DNA from: Sphingobacteriales bacterium
Lineage (GTDB): Bacteria > Bacteroidota > Bacteroidia > Chitinophagales > Chitinophagaceae
DNA: 18,451 nucleotides
NCBI GenBank assembly: GCA_024640385.1
Contig: JAHEFC010000013.1
Span: forward strand, 2,093-20,543
Reading direction: 5' to 3'
Within the stretch, counting starts at the first letter, position 1, and each line of letters starts with the position of its first letter. Of the stretch, positions 6,416-13,624 are shown in pieces. Under the pieces are notes generated by a model that saw only the letters and a program-made list of their open reading frames with translations, did no database searches and had not been told where the DNA came from. The position numbers and the translations under genes were made by a program.

Positions 6416-8359
6416 TTATCGCCAGGGTACATTTTTGAAAAGGTATACTGAAACGATGATGATAATACCGAACAGGAAGAACAGGCCATATTGCTGCACT
6501 TTGCCCGACTGTACACCCCTGATCCGGTAAGAGATCCACTCCATTCCCGATCCGGTGGCCTTGACCATGCCATCAACTATATTCCGGTCAAACCAGGCAG
6601 CAGGTTTTGCGATCAGATTGAACAGTACGCCTTTCGTAAATCCAAGCCATAATTCATCGATATAGAATTTATTCTTCGCCGCTTTATAAAAGCCTCCCAT
6701 ATTTCTGGCCAGATTCTCCGGAACAGCAGAATGCTTCCTGTACATCCATGAGGCCAGTAAAATACCTGTGAGTCCCACCACAACAGGCGCAATGGAAAAC
6801 TGCAGGTGCAGTTCAGTTTCAAAAGGTTTGCGGTCAGCACTCACCAGTTGGCTGAACGGAACAAACCCTGCTACAACGGTACCGATGCCGAGTATCACCA
6901 ACGGGGCCAGCAGGAAGATATCACCTTCTTTCTCATGATGATGATGCCCCTCAGGTTCCTTGTTCCAGAATATGGAAAAATATAAACGGAACATATAGAA
7001 TGCGGTAAGTCCTGATGTGACCAGGGCCATCCAGAATATAGTTGGATTATTCTCCCATGCGGCAAGCAGTATTTCCTCTTTACTGAAAAAACCTGCAAAT
7101 GGAGGTATACCTGCTATAGCCAGACAGGCCAGCAGGAACATGGCGTGGGTAACAGGCATTTTTTTCCTGAGGCCTCCCATATCTTTCATCTCATTGCTAT
7201 GCACATAATGTATCACGGCACCAGCACCTAAGAACAACAGCGCTTTGAAAATCGCATGGGTGAACAAATGAAAGATAGATGCTGTATATCCCAGGTTAGC
7301 TGCGCCGTTAGTTTCAGGAGGAACCTGGCCCAGCGCGAACATCATAAAACCGATCTGTGAGATGGTTGAATACGCCAGTACCCTTTTAATATCTGTCTGC
7401 GTGCACGCGATGATGGCCGCAAATAAAGCCGTAAAAGCGCCAATATCATCTATGAAATGCACGAATCCTGCACCGGAGAATGCATAAACAGGATACAATC
7501 TTGCTACCAGGAACACACCGGCTACTACCATGGTAGCGGCATGGATCAACGCTGACACGGGAGTAGGACCTTCCATTGCATCAGGAAGCCAGATATGCAG
7601 AGGGAACATGGCACTTTTTCCTGCTGCGCCCATGAATACCAGGGCCAAACCCCAGCTCAGTGCTGAAAAACCCATGAATGTTGTTGCCAATGCCGACGTA
7701 AGTGTATCGCCGGGCGTAGAGAGTTTACTGATCAGCTCAAGAAAATCAAGGGTGCCGGCCTGTGCCGACAAAAGCAAAATTCCGATCAGAAATCCCAGGT
7801 CCGCAAACCGGGTCACAATGAATGCTTTTTTCGCAGCGGCCAGGGCTGAACTTTTCTGATAGAAAAACCCGATCAGTAAAAAAGAGGAGACCCCAACCAG
7901 CTCCCAGAATATATAGATCTGGAAGATATTGGAAGAAAGTACCAGGCCGAGCATGGAGAAAGTAAACAAACCGAGGAAGGCATAATACACATGAAATCTT
8001 TCTTCCCCTTTCATGTAAGACAGTGAAAAGATGTGGACCATCAGCGATATGAAAGTCACCACGAAGATCATGATCATGGACAGCGGATCGATCAGCAGCC
8101 CCATTTCAATCACGAGGCCATTGGCAAATTTCAACCAAGGCATGATAAATGGCTTCAATTGCTGGTACTGGCCGTTCTGGAGGCCAGTGCTGAAAAAATA
8201 TGAAGATGCAGTAACAACGGCAATGATGAATGAAACAAGCATCAGCGAGCAACCCACCAGCCCGGCTTTGGTTTTGAAAAATGATTTTCCAAACAAACCC
8301 AGCAGAACAAATGAAAGCAGGGGTAGTAAGGGGATCAGCAGTATGTTGGTTGGGTTCAT
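6416..8359 (-). CDS. nuoL: NADH-quinone oxidoreductase (complex I) subunit L
   Basis: This is the distal antiporter-like subunit with the long lateral helix, 647 aa, in the inner membrane. Motifs seen are Glu153 in IFWELVGVSSFLLIGF (TM5), Lys248 in GAAGKSAMFPLHIWLPD (TM7) and the signature AMEGPTPVSALIHAATMVVAG with His273. A histidine cluster (EGHHHHEKEGD, near residue 470) sits in a loop between helices. The C-terminus (KVQQYGLFFLFGIIIIVSVYLF) is the expected last helix after the amphipathic lateral helix. Length is usual for the family (about 610-660 aa). The start codon at 8359 follows a 78-bp spacer that consists almost wholly of tandem 7-mers and 9-mers, so translation is probably not coupled to nuoK by overlap. 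Confidence 0.96.
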   Translation of the reverse strand: MNPTNILLIPLLPLLSFVLLGLFGKSFFKTKAGLVGCSLMLVSFIIAVVTASSYFFSTGLQNGQYQQLKPFIMPWLKFANGLVIEMGLLIDPLSMIMIFVVTFISLMVHIFSLSYMKGEERFHVYYAFLGLFTFSMLGLVLSSNIFQIYIFWELVGVSSFLLIGFFYQKSSALAAAKKAFIVTRFADLGFLIGILLLSAQAGTLDFLELISKLSTPGDTLTSALATTFMGFSALSWGLALVFMGAAGKSAMFPLHIWLPDAMEGPTPVSALIHAATMVVAGVFLVARLYPVYAFSGAGFVHFIDDIGAFTALFAAIIACTQTDIKRVLAYSTISQIGFMMFALGQVPPETNGAANLGYTASIFHLFTHAIFKALLFLGAGAVIHYVHSNEMKDMGGLRKKMPVTHAMFLLACLAIAGIPPFAGFFSKEEILLAAWENNPTIFWMALVTSGLTAFYMFRLYFSIFWNKEPEGHHHHEKEGDIFLLAPLVILGIGTVVAGFVPFSQLVSADRKPFETELHLQFSIAPVVVGLTGILLASWMYRKHSAVPENLARNMGGFYKAAKNKFYIDELWLGFTKGVLFNLIAKPAAWFDRNIVDGMVKATGSGMEWISYRIRGVQSGKVQQYGLFFLFGIIIIVSVYLFKNVPWR

Positions 8360-8365
8360 GATAAA

Positions 8366-8437
8366 GTAAAAACTAAAAATTAAAAATTAAAAAGCCACAT
8401 TCATCACATTCTCCACATTAATCACATTAATAACACT
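8366..8437. repeat. Composite 7-mer plus 9-mer tandem array between nuoK and nuoL
   Basis: On the plus strand, 8366-8393 is four 7-mers: GTAAAAA, CTAAAAA, TTAAAAA, TTAAAAA. After three bases, 8396-8433 holds 9-mers CACATTCAT, CACATTCTC, CACATTAAT and a longer copy CACATTAATAA. The array ends next to the nuoK stop (TTA at 8438-8440). The same two-part arrangement (A-rich 7-mers next to the start, CATT-type units next to the stop) occurs between nuoH and nuoI. Confidence 0.9.
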
Positions 8438-8752
8438 TTAATATTTCATTTCCTCCGCCACCTCCACATTGATCGACTGGTGGCTCCTGTACAGGTTGAT
8501 GATGATGGCCAGTGCAACAGCCGCTTCTGCTGCAGCGATAGCGATCACAAAAACTGTAAAGAAAGTTCCGCCCAGGGTGTCGGGCCAGAGATATTTATTG
8601 AAAGCAATGAAATTGATATTGACTGAATTCAGCATGAGTTCGATACTCATCAGCATACTGATCATGTTCCTCCTGGTAAAAAAACCGTAGATGCCGGTGA
8701 AGAACAGAAGCGCCCCGATTACAAGCAGGTGATATAGTCCTGGTTCCATCAT
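8438..8752 (-). CDS. nuoK: NADH-quinone oxidoreductase (complex I) subunit K
   Basis: This is a small membrane subunit (104 aa, three helices) next to NuoJ and NuoN, with a part in the chain of charged residues along the membrane arm. The two conserved glutamates are visible: Glu38 in SIELMLNSVN (TM2) and Glu76 in AIAAAEAAVALAI (TM3). Length agrees with the family (about 100 aa). The gene starts with two consecutive ATG codons; the first overlaps the nuoJ stop (ATGATG), which indicates translational coupling to nuoJ. Either ATG could be used. Confidence 0.96.
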   Translation of the reverse strand: MMEPGLYHLLVIGALLFFTGIYGFFTRRNMISMLMSIELMLNSVNINFIAFNKYLWPDTLGGTFFTVFVIAIAAAEAAVALAIIINLYRSHQSINVEVAEEMKY

Positions 8753-9237
8753 TTTGTTTCAGTTTTTTTAAGTGCGATCACAATGCATCCTATCATAGCC
8801 GCCAGCAGCAACATACTGACCAGTTCAAATGGCAATGCATAGCCATTTAAATCCAGCATCTTCTCCCCTATCTGTGCAGCGGTTGGAGAAGATTTCTCAG
8901 CAACCGAAGCGAATCCATACCTGATCATTAACGAAAGTACCAGTGCGATCCCTGCTGCAGCAGCAAGGGCTGAAAATAAGATCCGGCCCCCGGGCACCGG
9001 AGGTAATTTCTCACCCGACTGTTGGGTGAGGAAAATGGAAAAGATGATCAGAACAGCGATACCGCCAACATACACCACGATCTGCACTGCGGCGATGAAC
9101 TGATAATCCAGCCAGAAATACAAACCTGCAATACCGATAAGTGAAAACAGCAGATAGATCGCAGAGCGAAATATATTTCGTGATGATACTGACAAAAGCG
9201 CGCTGAACACCGTCAGTAACCCTAACAAATAAAACAT
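8749..9237 (-). CDS. nuoJ: NADH-quinone oxidoreductase (complex I) subunit J
   Basis: This is a membrane subunit of complex I (162 aa, five helices). Residues 1-80 contain the family features SRNIFRSAIYLLFSLIGIAGLYFWLDYQFIAAVQIVVYVGGIAVLIIF, including the Y-VGG-AVL region of the helix that is bent in solved structures. The C-terminal helix (PFELVSMLLLAAMIGCIVIALKK) follows a periplasmic loop. The gene overlaps nuoK by 4 bp. Its start lies 87 bp after nuoI, and 64 of those 87 bases are an 8-mer array. Length is normal (about 160-185 aa). Confidence 0.94.
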   Translation of the reverse strand: MFYLLGLLTVFSALLSVSSRNIFRSAIYLLFSLIGIAGLYFWLDYQFIAAVQIVVYVGGIAVLIIFSIFLTQQSGEKLPPVPGGRILFSALAAAAGIALVLSLMIRYGFASVAEKSSPTAAQIGEKMLDLNGYALPFELVSMLLLAAMIGCIVIALKKTETK

Positions 9238-9260
9238 GAATGTAGATCGGACATAATATT

Positions 9261-9324
9261 TACTAATTGGCTAATTAACTAATTATCTAATTCTACCTCT
9301 CTTACTCTCTTACTCTCTTACTCT
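9261..9324. repeat. Contiguous array of eight 8-mers between nuoI and nuoJ
   Basis: On the plus strand: TACTAATT, GGCTAATT, AACTAATT, ATCTAATT (9261-9292), then CTACCTCT, CTTACTCT, CTTACTCT, CTTACTCT (9293-9324). The register is unbroken across two different unit families, for 64 bp. It ends directly against the nuoI stop codon (CTA, 9325-9327). No tRNA, hairpin or promoter was recognised in it. Confidence 0.95.
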
Positions 9325-9801
9325 CTATTCAACGCCTTCCTGCAGTTTAGACCCGGGCTTGTTCAACACCTTCGTCAATTGTGCACGATCAAAAACACTA
9401 TGCTCAAAGGTTTGCGCCATATGAATGGCATTGGTTGGACATGCCTCAATGCACAGATTGCACATGGTGCACAACTCCAGGTGATAAATGAACTTATCTA
9501 TTGCTTTTTTCTTTTTGCCTTCGGGACTGATGTCGAACTTGGTGATGATCTTGATAGTCCCGTTTGGACAAGCCAGTTCGCAGGCTGTACAACCGGTACA
9601 ACGGTGTTCATTTTTTTCGTCATGCGCCATCACCACTTCACCGCGGAATCGTTCGGGCAGAACAAGGGTATCCCTGTTATCAGGATACTGCTGCGTGATG
9701 ATCTCCTGATGATGGGTGAAATAGTACAATGTCCGTTTCATGCCGATAGCCATCGACTTCACTGCGCCATAAACATCTGATATATACTCTTTCAAGAACA
9801 T
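9325..9801 (-). CDS. nuoI: NADH-quinone oxidoreductase (complex I) subunit I, 8Fe ferredoxin-type
   Basis: This is the hydrophilic connecting subunit that carries iron-sulfur clusters N6a and N6b and hands electrons towards NuoB. The 158-aa protein has two classical 4Fe-4S motifs: CTGCTACELACP (Cys68, 71, 74, 78) and CTMCNLCIEACP (Cys111, 114, 117, 121). An N-terminal amphipathic region (MKRTLYYFTHHQEIITQQYP) would lie on the membrane and NuoH. In a standard enzyme it receives electrons from NuoG, which is not encoded in this operon, so its upstream donor is an open question. The stop codon touches an 8-mer array and the start is preceded by a 7-mer array. Confidence 0.97.
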   Translation of the reverse strand: MFLKEYISDVYGAVKSMAIGMKRTLYYFTHHQEIITQQYPDNRDTLVLPERFRGEVVMAHDEKNEHRCTGCTACELACPNGTIKIITKFDISPEGKKKKAIDKFIYHLELCTMCNLCIEACPTNAIHMAQTFEHSVFDRAQLTKVLNKPGSKLQEGVE

Positions 9802-9802
9802 A

Positions 9803-9862
9803 ATTAAAAATTAAAAAGTAAAAAACATTCCCACATTCCCACATTCATCACATTCCCACATT
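9803..9862. repeat. Composite 7-mer plus 8-mer tandem array between nuoH and nuoI
   Basis: On the plus strand 9803-9823 is ATTAAAA, ATTAAAA, AGTAAAA. Then 9826-9862 is CATTCCCA, CATTCCCA, CATTCATCA (9 bases), CATTCCCA, CATT. The array ends exactly at the nuoH stop (TCA, 9863-9865) and nearly reaches the nuoI ATG on the other side, so it is essentially the whole 61-bp spacer. Confidence 0.93.
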
Positions 9863-10939
9863 TCAGAAATGCCATCCTTTAATTGCAATCAGCGTCACAA
9901 CCAGTATATTCAACATACTGATCGGTAATAAATATTTCCATTCCAGGTTCAGCAACTGATCTATACGCAACCTGGGGAAGGTCCAGCGGAACCACATGAT
10001 CACGAAGATCAGAAAGAAGGTTTTCCCGAAGAACCAGATGGAAGAAGGAATGTAATCCATCACATGATTGAATCCCTCCCAGTTACCGATATGGAACGGC
10101 ATCCATCCTCCCAGGAAAAGTGTAGCACCCACGGCGCAAACAATGAACACATTGATATACTCCGCCAGGAAGAACAGTGCGAATTTCATTCCCGAATACT
10201 CTGTATGAAATCCGGCAGTAAGTTCAGATTCTGCTTCCGCCAGGTCAAAAGGAGCCCTGTTGGTTTCCGCCGTTACTGCTATGATGAAGATCACAAATGA
10301 AATAATTGCAGGAATATGCCCTTTGAACAGCCACCAGCCGTCGGCCTGCGACTTAACGATCTCAGACATCTGCAGGCTTCCTGTAAGTATCACTACCGTC
10401 ATAATGGCCAGGCCCGCACTGAGTTCATAACTCACGATCTGCGCACCGCTTCGCATGGCACCCAATAGAGAATATTTATTATTACTGCTCCAGCCTGCCA
10501 TAAGAATACCGATCACCGACAGTGATGAAACTGCCGTGATATACAGCACACCAATATTCAAATCCCAGATCTGGAAGTCTTTCGCGAACGCCAAAGGAGC
10601 CAGCAACAGCATGGCCGTGATCATAGCAATGAACGGGGCCAGGTTGAATAGAAATTTATCAGCCCCTGCGGGTGTCAACCCTTCTTTCACTAATAATTTC
10701 ACTGTGTCTGCCAGCGACTGAAGCATGCCCTTGGGACCAACCCTGTTGGGTCCAAGACGGATCTGCATATAGGCAGCGACTTTTCTTTCCATGATCACCA
10801 ACACCAAACCAAGCACTGCAAATAATGCAATAGCCAGAACACCAATAACAACCATTTCAACCACCAGCACCCATGTGGGTGACATGACGCTGTTCAACCA
10901 TTCATCTACGGACTTTGCTATGTCTGATAAGTTCCACAT
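9863..10939 (-). CDS. nuoH: NADH-quinone oxidoreductase (complex I) subunit H
   Basis: This is the membrane subunit that forms most of the quinone tunnel and links the hydrophilic arm to the pumping arm. The 358-aa product has about eight helices. Signature motifs are ERKVAAYMQIRLGPNRVGP (51-69) and ETNRAPFDLAEAESEL (225-240), followed by TAGFHTEYSGMKFALFFLAEY, with the acidic loop that takes part in coupling. All of these look intact. It follows nuoD directly; in 14-subunit operons nuoE, nuoF and nuoG would stand between the two. The 93-bp gap to nuoD holds an inverted array of 8-mers instead. Confidence 0.97.
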   Translation of the reverse strand: MWNLSDIAKSVDEWLNSVMSPTWVLVVEMVVIGVLAIALFAVLGLVLVIMERKVAAYMQIRLGPNRVGPKGMLQSLADTVKLLVKEGLTPAGADKFLFNLAPFIAMITAMLLLAPLAFAKDFQIWDLNIGVLYITAVSSLSVIGILMAGWSSNNKYSLLGAMRSGAQIVSYELSAGLAIMTVVILTGSLQMSEIVKSQADGWWLFKGHIPAIISFVIFIIAVTAETNRAPFDLAEAESELTAGFHTEYSGMKFALFFLAEYINVFIVCAVGATLFLGGWMPFHIGNWEGFNHVMDYIPSSIWFFGKTFFLIFVIMWFRWTFPRLRIDQLLNLEWKYLLPISMLNILVVTLIAIKGWHF

Positions 10940-10946
10940 ATGTTCA

Positions 10947-11026
10947 ATTGTCGGATTGTCGGATTAACGGATTGGCGGATTAAGTTCAGATCAACGAATC
11001 CGCCAATTCGCCAATCCGTCAATGCG
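10947..11026. repeat. Inverted arrays of 8-mers forming a large imperfect hairpin between nuoD and nuoH
   Basis: Plus-strand left arm (10947-10981): ATTGTCGG, ATTGTCGG, ATTAACGG, ATTGGCGG, ATT. The loop region is 10982-10996. Right arm (10997-11026): AATCCGCC, AATTCGCC, AATCCGTC, AATGCG. The arms are reverse complements in the same 8-base register with a few mismatches; the innermost 11 bases (ATTGGCGGATT against AATCCGCCAAT) pair perfectly. The transcript could fold into a stem of about 30 bp. No U-run follows, so a simple intrinsic terminator is unlikely. Effects on mRNA stability or processing within the operon are possible. Confidence 0.88.
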
Positions 11027-11032
11027 TAAATT

Positions 11033-12157
11033 TTATCTGTCTATATCCGGTATCACCAGATCCAGCGTTCCCATCGACGCGATCAGATCACCGATCTTGG
11101 AACCCCTGGTCATATGATCAAGCGCACTCAGGTTGGAATACCCCGGTGAACGGAATTTGATGCGGTAAGGCGTCATACCACCTTCACTCACAATATAAAC
11201 ACCCAGTTCTCCCCTGGCGGTTTCCACCCTTGAATAGAATTCTCCTTTGGGAAGTTTCAACACCGCTTTTGTTTTAGCCTGGAAATCACCTTCAGGAATA
11301 TTATCTATCAGCTGTTCAATGATCGAAAGGGATTGCTTCACTTCCTGTACCCTCACCATATATCTCGCATAGGAATCTCCTTCTGTATATAATATCTCGT
11401 CGAATTTCAGTTTGTCGTATATACTGTAAGGATAGATCTTCCTGATATCACAACTTACCCCTGAAGCACGTGCCGAGGGTCCGCTCACACCAAATGAGAT
11501 CGCATCTTCCTTACTCAGATAGCCCACATTTTTTGTCCGGTTGATGAAAATGGTGTTATAGGTAACCAGTTCATCATATTCATCGATCTTTTCCGAGAAC
11601 TGCTTCAGCAGTTCTTTCACCCTTCTCTGGAAATTTGGGTGGATATCCATCATCACGCCGCCCGGAACCATATAATTCATGGTAAGCCTTGCGCCGCAGG
11701 TTTCTTCCATGATATCGTTGATCATCTCCCTTTCACGGAATGCATGGAAGAAAGGTGTAAAAGCGCCAAGGTCCATGGCCAGTGCACCCCAGGCAAGAAT
11801 ATGTGAAGCCACCCTGGTCAATTCATCCATCAACACCCTGATCACTTCCGCCCTTGGGGGTATCTCTACCTGCAGGCCTTTCTCAACCGCCAGTGCACAG
11901 CCGTGGTTATTGATATGAGCTGATAAATAATCCATCCTGCTGGTGGAGTAGATGAACTGCCTGTAAGAAAGCGATTCACACATTTTCTCTATAGAGCGAT
12001 GGATATAACCAAGATGAGGTTCAACTTTTTTGATGGTCTCCCCGTTGAGCGTGATCAGCAGGTGCAACACACCATGCGTAGCAGGGTGCTGGGGACCCAC
12101 GTTGATCACCATGTCGCCTGAGGGAGTGGTTAATATTTCTTCTGTGATGGTATACAT
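11033..12157 (-). CDS. nuoD: NADH-quinone oxidoreductase (complex I) subunit D
   Basis: This is the 49-kDa type hydrophilic subunit which, with NuoB, forms the quinone-reducing site near cluster N2. The 374-aa product has the signature GPQHPATHGVLHLL (from residue 21), then EPHLGYIHRSIEKMCESLSYRQFIYSTSRMDYLS. Near the end are RGELGVYIVSEGGMTPYRIKFRSPGY and SMGTLDLVIPDIDR, the remnants of the hydrogenase-like large-subunit fold. It is a separate gene and not fused to nuoC as in E. coli or some Bacteroides. Its ATG follows the nuoC stop with no bases between. Length is slightly below the usual 390-420 aa, but both ends look complete. Confidence 0.97.
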   Translation of the reverse strand: MYTITEEILTTPSGDMVINVGPQHPATHGVLHLLITLNGETIKKVEPHLGYIHRSIEKMCESLSYRQFIYSTSRMDYLSAHINNHGCALAVEKGLQVEIPPRAEVIRVLMDELTRVASHILAWGALAMDLGAFTPFFHAFREREMINDIMEETCGARLTMNYMVPGGVMMDIHPNFQRRVKELLKQFSEKIDEYDELVTYNTIFINRTKNVGYLSKEDAISFGVSGPSARASGVSCDIRKIYPYSIYDKLKFDEILYTEGDSYARYMVRVQEVKQSLSIIEQLIDNIPEGDFQAKTKAVLKLPKGEFYSRVETARGELGVYIVSEGGMTPYRIKFRSPGYSNLSALDHMTRGSKIGDLIASMGTLDLVIPDIDR

Positions 12158-12616
12158 TTATAACTTTATCATATTGACAGGATCTTCAAAATCCTTCCTC
12201 ATCGGATTTTTGCCTTCCCAGCCATCGGGCAGTATCAACAGCCTCAGGTCAGGATGGCCAATAAAATTCACGCCGAACATTTCGTACACTTCCCTCTCGT
12301 GAAACTCAGCCGTGCGCCAGATATCACAAATGGTTTGGATCTCCGGCTTTGCCCTGTCGAGCTTCGCTTTCACCACTATATTATAACGGTAACGGGTACT
12401 TGAAAGATGATAAACCATGGTGAGATGGGTTTTCCAGTCCACACAGGTCAGGCAGAACATGTAGTCGAATGCCAGCTGCTCATCATTTCTCAGTTTTTCC
12501 ATCAGCTCCCTGAACTGCCCGGGATCAACAAACAGGTTGATCCATTCCCCCCCTTCTTCAAAAGTCAGTGACGAGCCCAGTCCACCCAGATATGCCTGTA
12601 ATTCTTCCCGATTCAT
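12158..12616 (-). CDS. nuoC: NADH-quinone oxidoreductase (complex I) subunit C
   Basis: This is the 30-kDa type hydrophilic subunit, which supports assembly of the NuoB-NuoD core and holds no cofactor. The 152-aa protein ends with the family signature: EREVYEMFGVNFIGHPDL (107-124), then ILPDGWEGKNPMRKDF. The C-terminal extension typical of longer homologues is absent, so this is a compact version. It abuts nuoD without spacing. The start codon sits next to a run of 7-mers that overlaps the end of nuoB. Confidence 0.95.
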   Translation of the reverse strand: MNREELQAYLGGLGSSLTFEEGGEWINLFVDPGQFRELMEKLRNDEQLAFDYMFCLTCVDWKTHLTMVYHLSSTRYRYNIVVKAKLDRAKPEIQTICDIWRTAEFHEREVYEMFGVNFIGHPDLRLLILPDGWEGKNPMRKDFEDPVNMIKL

Positions 12617-12618
12617 TT

Positions 12619-12646
12619 TTTTGACTTTTGACTTTTTACTTTTTAC
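12619..12646. repeat. Four tandem 7-mers overlapping the nuoB stop and preceding nuoC
   Basis: On the plus strand: TTTTGAC, TTTTGAC, TTTTTAC, TTTTTAC. The nuoB stop (TTA at 12636-12638) lies inside the third unit, so the last codons of nuoB (Ser-Lys-Lys-stop) are partly written by the repeat. The other end of the array is two bases from the nuoC ATG. The coding-strand unit AGTAAAA is close to the A/T-rich 7-mers in front of nuoI and nuoL (which are in the opposite orientation). Confidence 0.88.
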
Positions 12647-13175
12647 TCAGATCAATATCTATCCTTTCCCGTTTCCCGCCGCTTTTGATCTTTTCCTGCA
12701 GGGTGATCAGTGCATGAAGCAGGGCCTCAGGCCGGGGAGGGCATCCTGCCACATAAACATCCACCGGGATCACGTGATCCGCGCCCTTCACAACCGAATA
12801 GGTATTATAAAAAAATGGTCCGCCGCTGGTGGCACAGGCTCCCATGGCGATCACATATTTCGGATCCGGGATCTGATCATATAACCTGCGAAGTACAGGA
12901 GCCATTTTATTCACAATCGTTCCTGCAATAATGATCACATCCGCCTGGCGGGGTGTGGCCCTGGCCACTTCAAAACCAAAGCGCGACCAATCATATTTGG
13001 CTGAAGCGGTTGACATCATTTCAATGGCACAACAGCTGGTGCCGAATGTCAGTGGCCAGAGAGAATTACTTCTGGCCCAGTTGATCACATCTTCAATCGC
13101 TCCGGTCATAATACCGCCTGTTGGCGTCTGATGTACCTGGCCGGGAAATTCTGTTACTGGTCTTTGTCCTTCCAT
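12636..13175 (-). CDS. nuoB: NADH-quinone oxidoreductase (complex I) subunit B
   Basis: This subunit carries the terminal iron-sulfur cluster N2, which reduces quinone at the interface with NuoD. The 179-aa product has the four expected cysteines: the tandem pair Cys48-Cys49 ([10 protein letters not shown]), Cys114 ([12 protein letters not shown]) and Cys145 ([13 protein letters not shown]). The conserved [28 protein letters not shown] segment lies between them. About 22 residues precede the conserved part ([16 protein letters not shown]); the Met at residue 23 is a possible later start. The C-terminus SKK is encoded within a 7-mer array. It lies 54 bp after nuoA, separated by a short GC-rich hairpin. 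Confidence 0.97.
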   Translation of the reverse strand: MEGQRPVTEFPGQVHQTPTGGIMTGAIEDVINWARSNSLWPLTFGTSCCAIEMMSTASAKYDWSRFGFEVARATPRQADVIIIAGTIVNKMAPVLRRLYDQIPDPKYVIAMGACATSGGPFFYNTYSVVKGADHVIPVDVYVAGCPPRPEALLHALITLQEKIKSGGKRERIDIDLSKK

Positions 13176-13201
13176 AATTATTTTAAATGTTCAAATTCCT
13201 C

Positions 13202-13220
13202 CCGGGCACTACAAGCCCGG
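13202..13220. repeat. Short GC-rich hairpin between nuoA and nuoB
   Basis: CCGGGC at 13202-13207 pairs with GCCCGG at 13215-13220 around a 7-base loop. On the coding strand no U-run follows (the sequence continues GAGGAATTTG), so it is not a standard terminator. It could act as a processing or stability element between the first gene and the rest of the operon. Confidence 0.5.
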
Positions 13221-13229
13221 ATGGTTACC

Positions 13230-13580
13230 CTATTTCCATTGAAGTGCTCCCTTCTTGTGTGCATACAACAATCCCATAAAGAGAATGAAAAAGAAAATAA
13301 TGATCTCCACCAGGGCCACCCATCCAACTTTTTTCACCACAACTGCCCAGGGGTAAAGGAAAACAAGCTCTACGTCAAAAATCAGGAAAATGAGTGCGAA
13401 CAGGTAGTAACCGACGTTGAACTGGATCCATGTATTTCCCTGTGTAGGCACTCCGCATTCGTAAGGCTCAAGCTTCTGCTTATTGACCGATCCCTTTAAA
13501 AACACCCTGGAGATCAGGATGGCAAATACTGAAAATGCCACAGCAGCCAGCGTAAGAATAAGCATTGACACAGAACCCAT
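13230..13580 (-). CDS. nuoA: NADH-quinone oxidoreductase (complex I) subunit A
   Basis: This small membrane subunit wraps around NuoH near the quinone site. The 116-aa product has three helices (about 5-25, 56-77 and 85-107). The long loop after helix 1 has the signature EPYECGVPTQG (Cys42), and helix 2 has LIFDVELVFLYPWAV with the conserved acidic residues Asp69 and Glu71. It is the first gene of the nuo operon; upstream lie 105 A/T-rich bases before the next gene on the same strand. The start at 13580 is supported by length. A second Met at residue 6 is possible. Confidence 0.96.
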   Translation of the reverse strand: MGSVSMLILTLAAVAFSVFAILISRVFLKGSVNKQKLEPYECGVPTQGNTWIQFNVGYYLFALIFLIFDVELVFLYPWAVVVKKVGWVALVEIIIFFFILFMGLLYAHKKGALQWK

Positions 13581-13624
13581 AGTGTGATATTATTTTCAGT
13601 ACTAATATAATTATTCTACTGTTG

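Noticed and set aside
10940..11032. Remnants of nuoE, nuoF or nuoG
   Set aside because: The gap is only 93 bp and is nearly all 8-mer repeat; no coding similarity to these subunits is visible.
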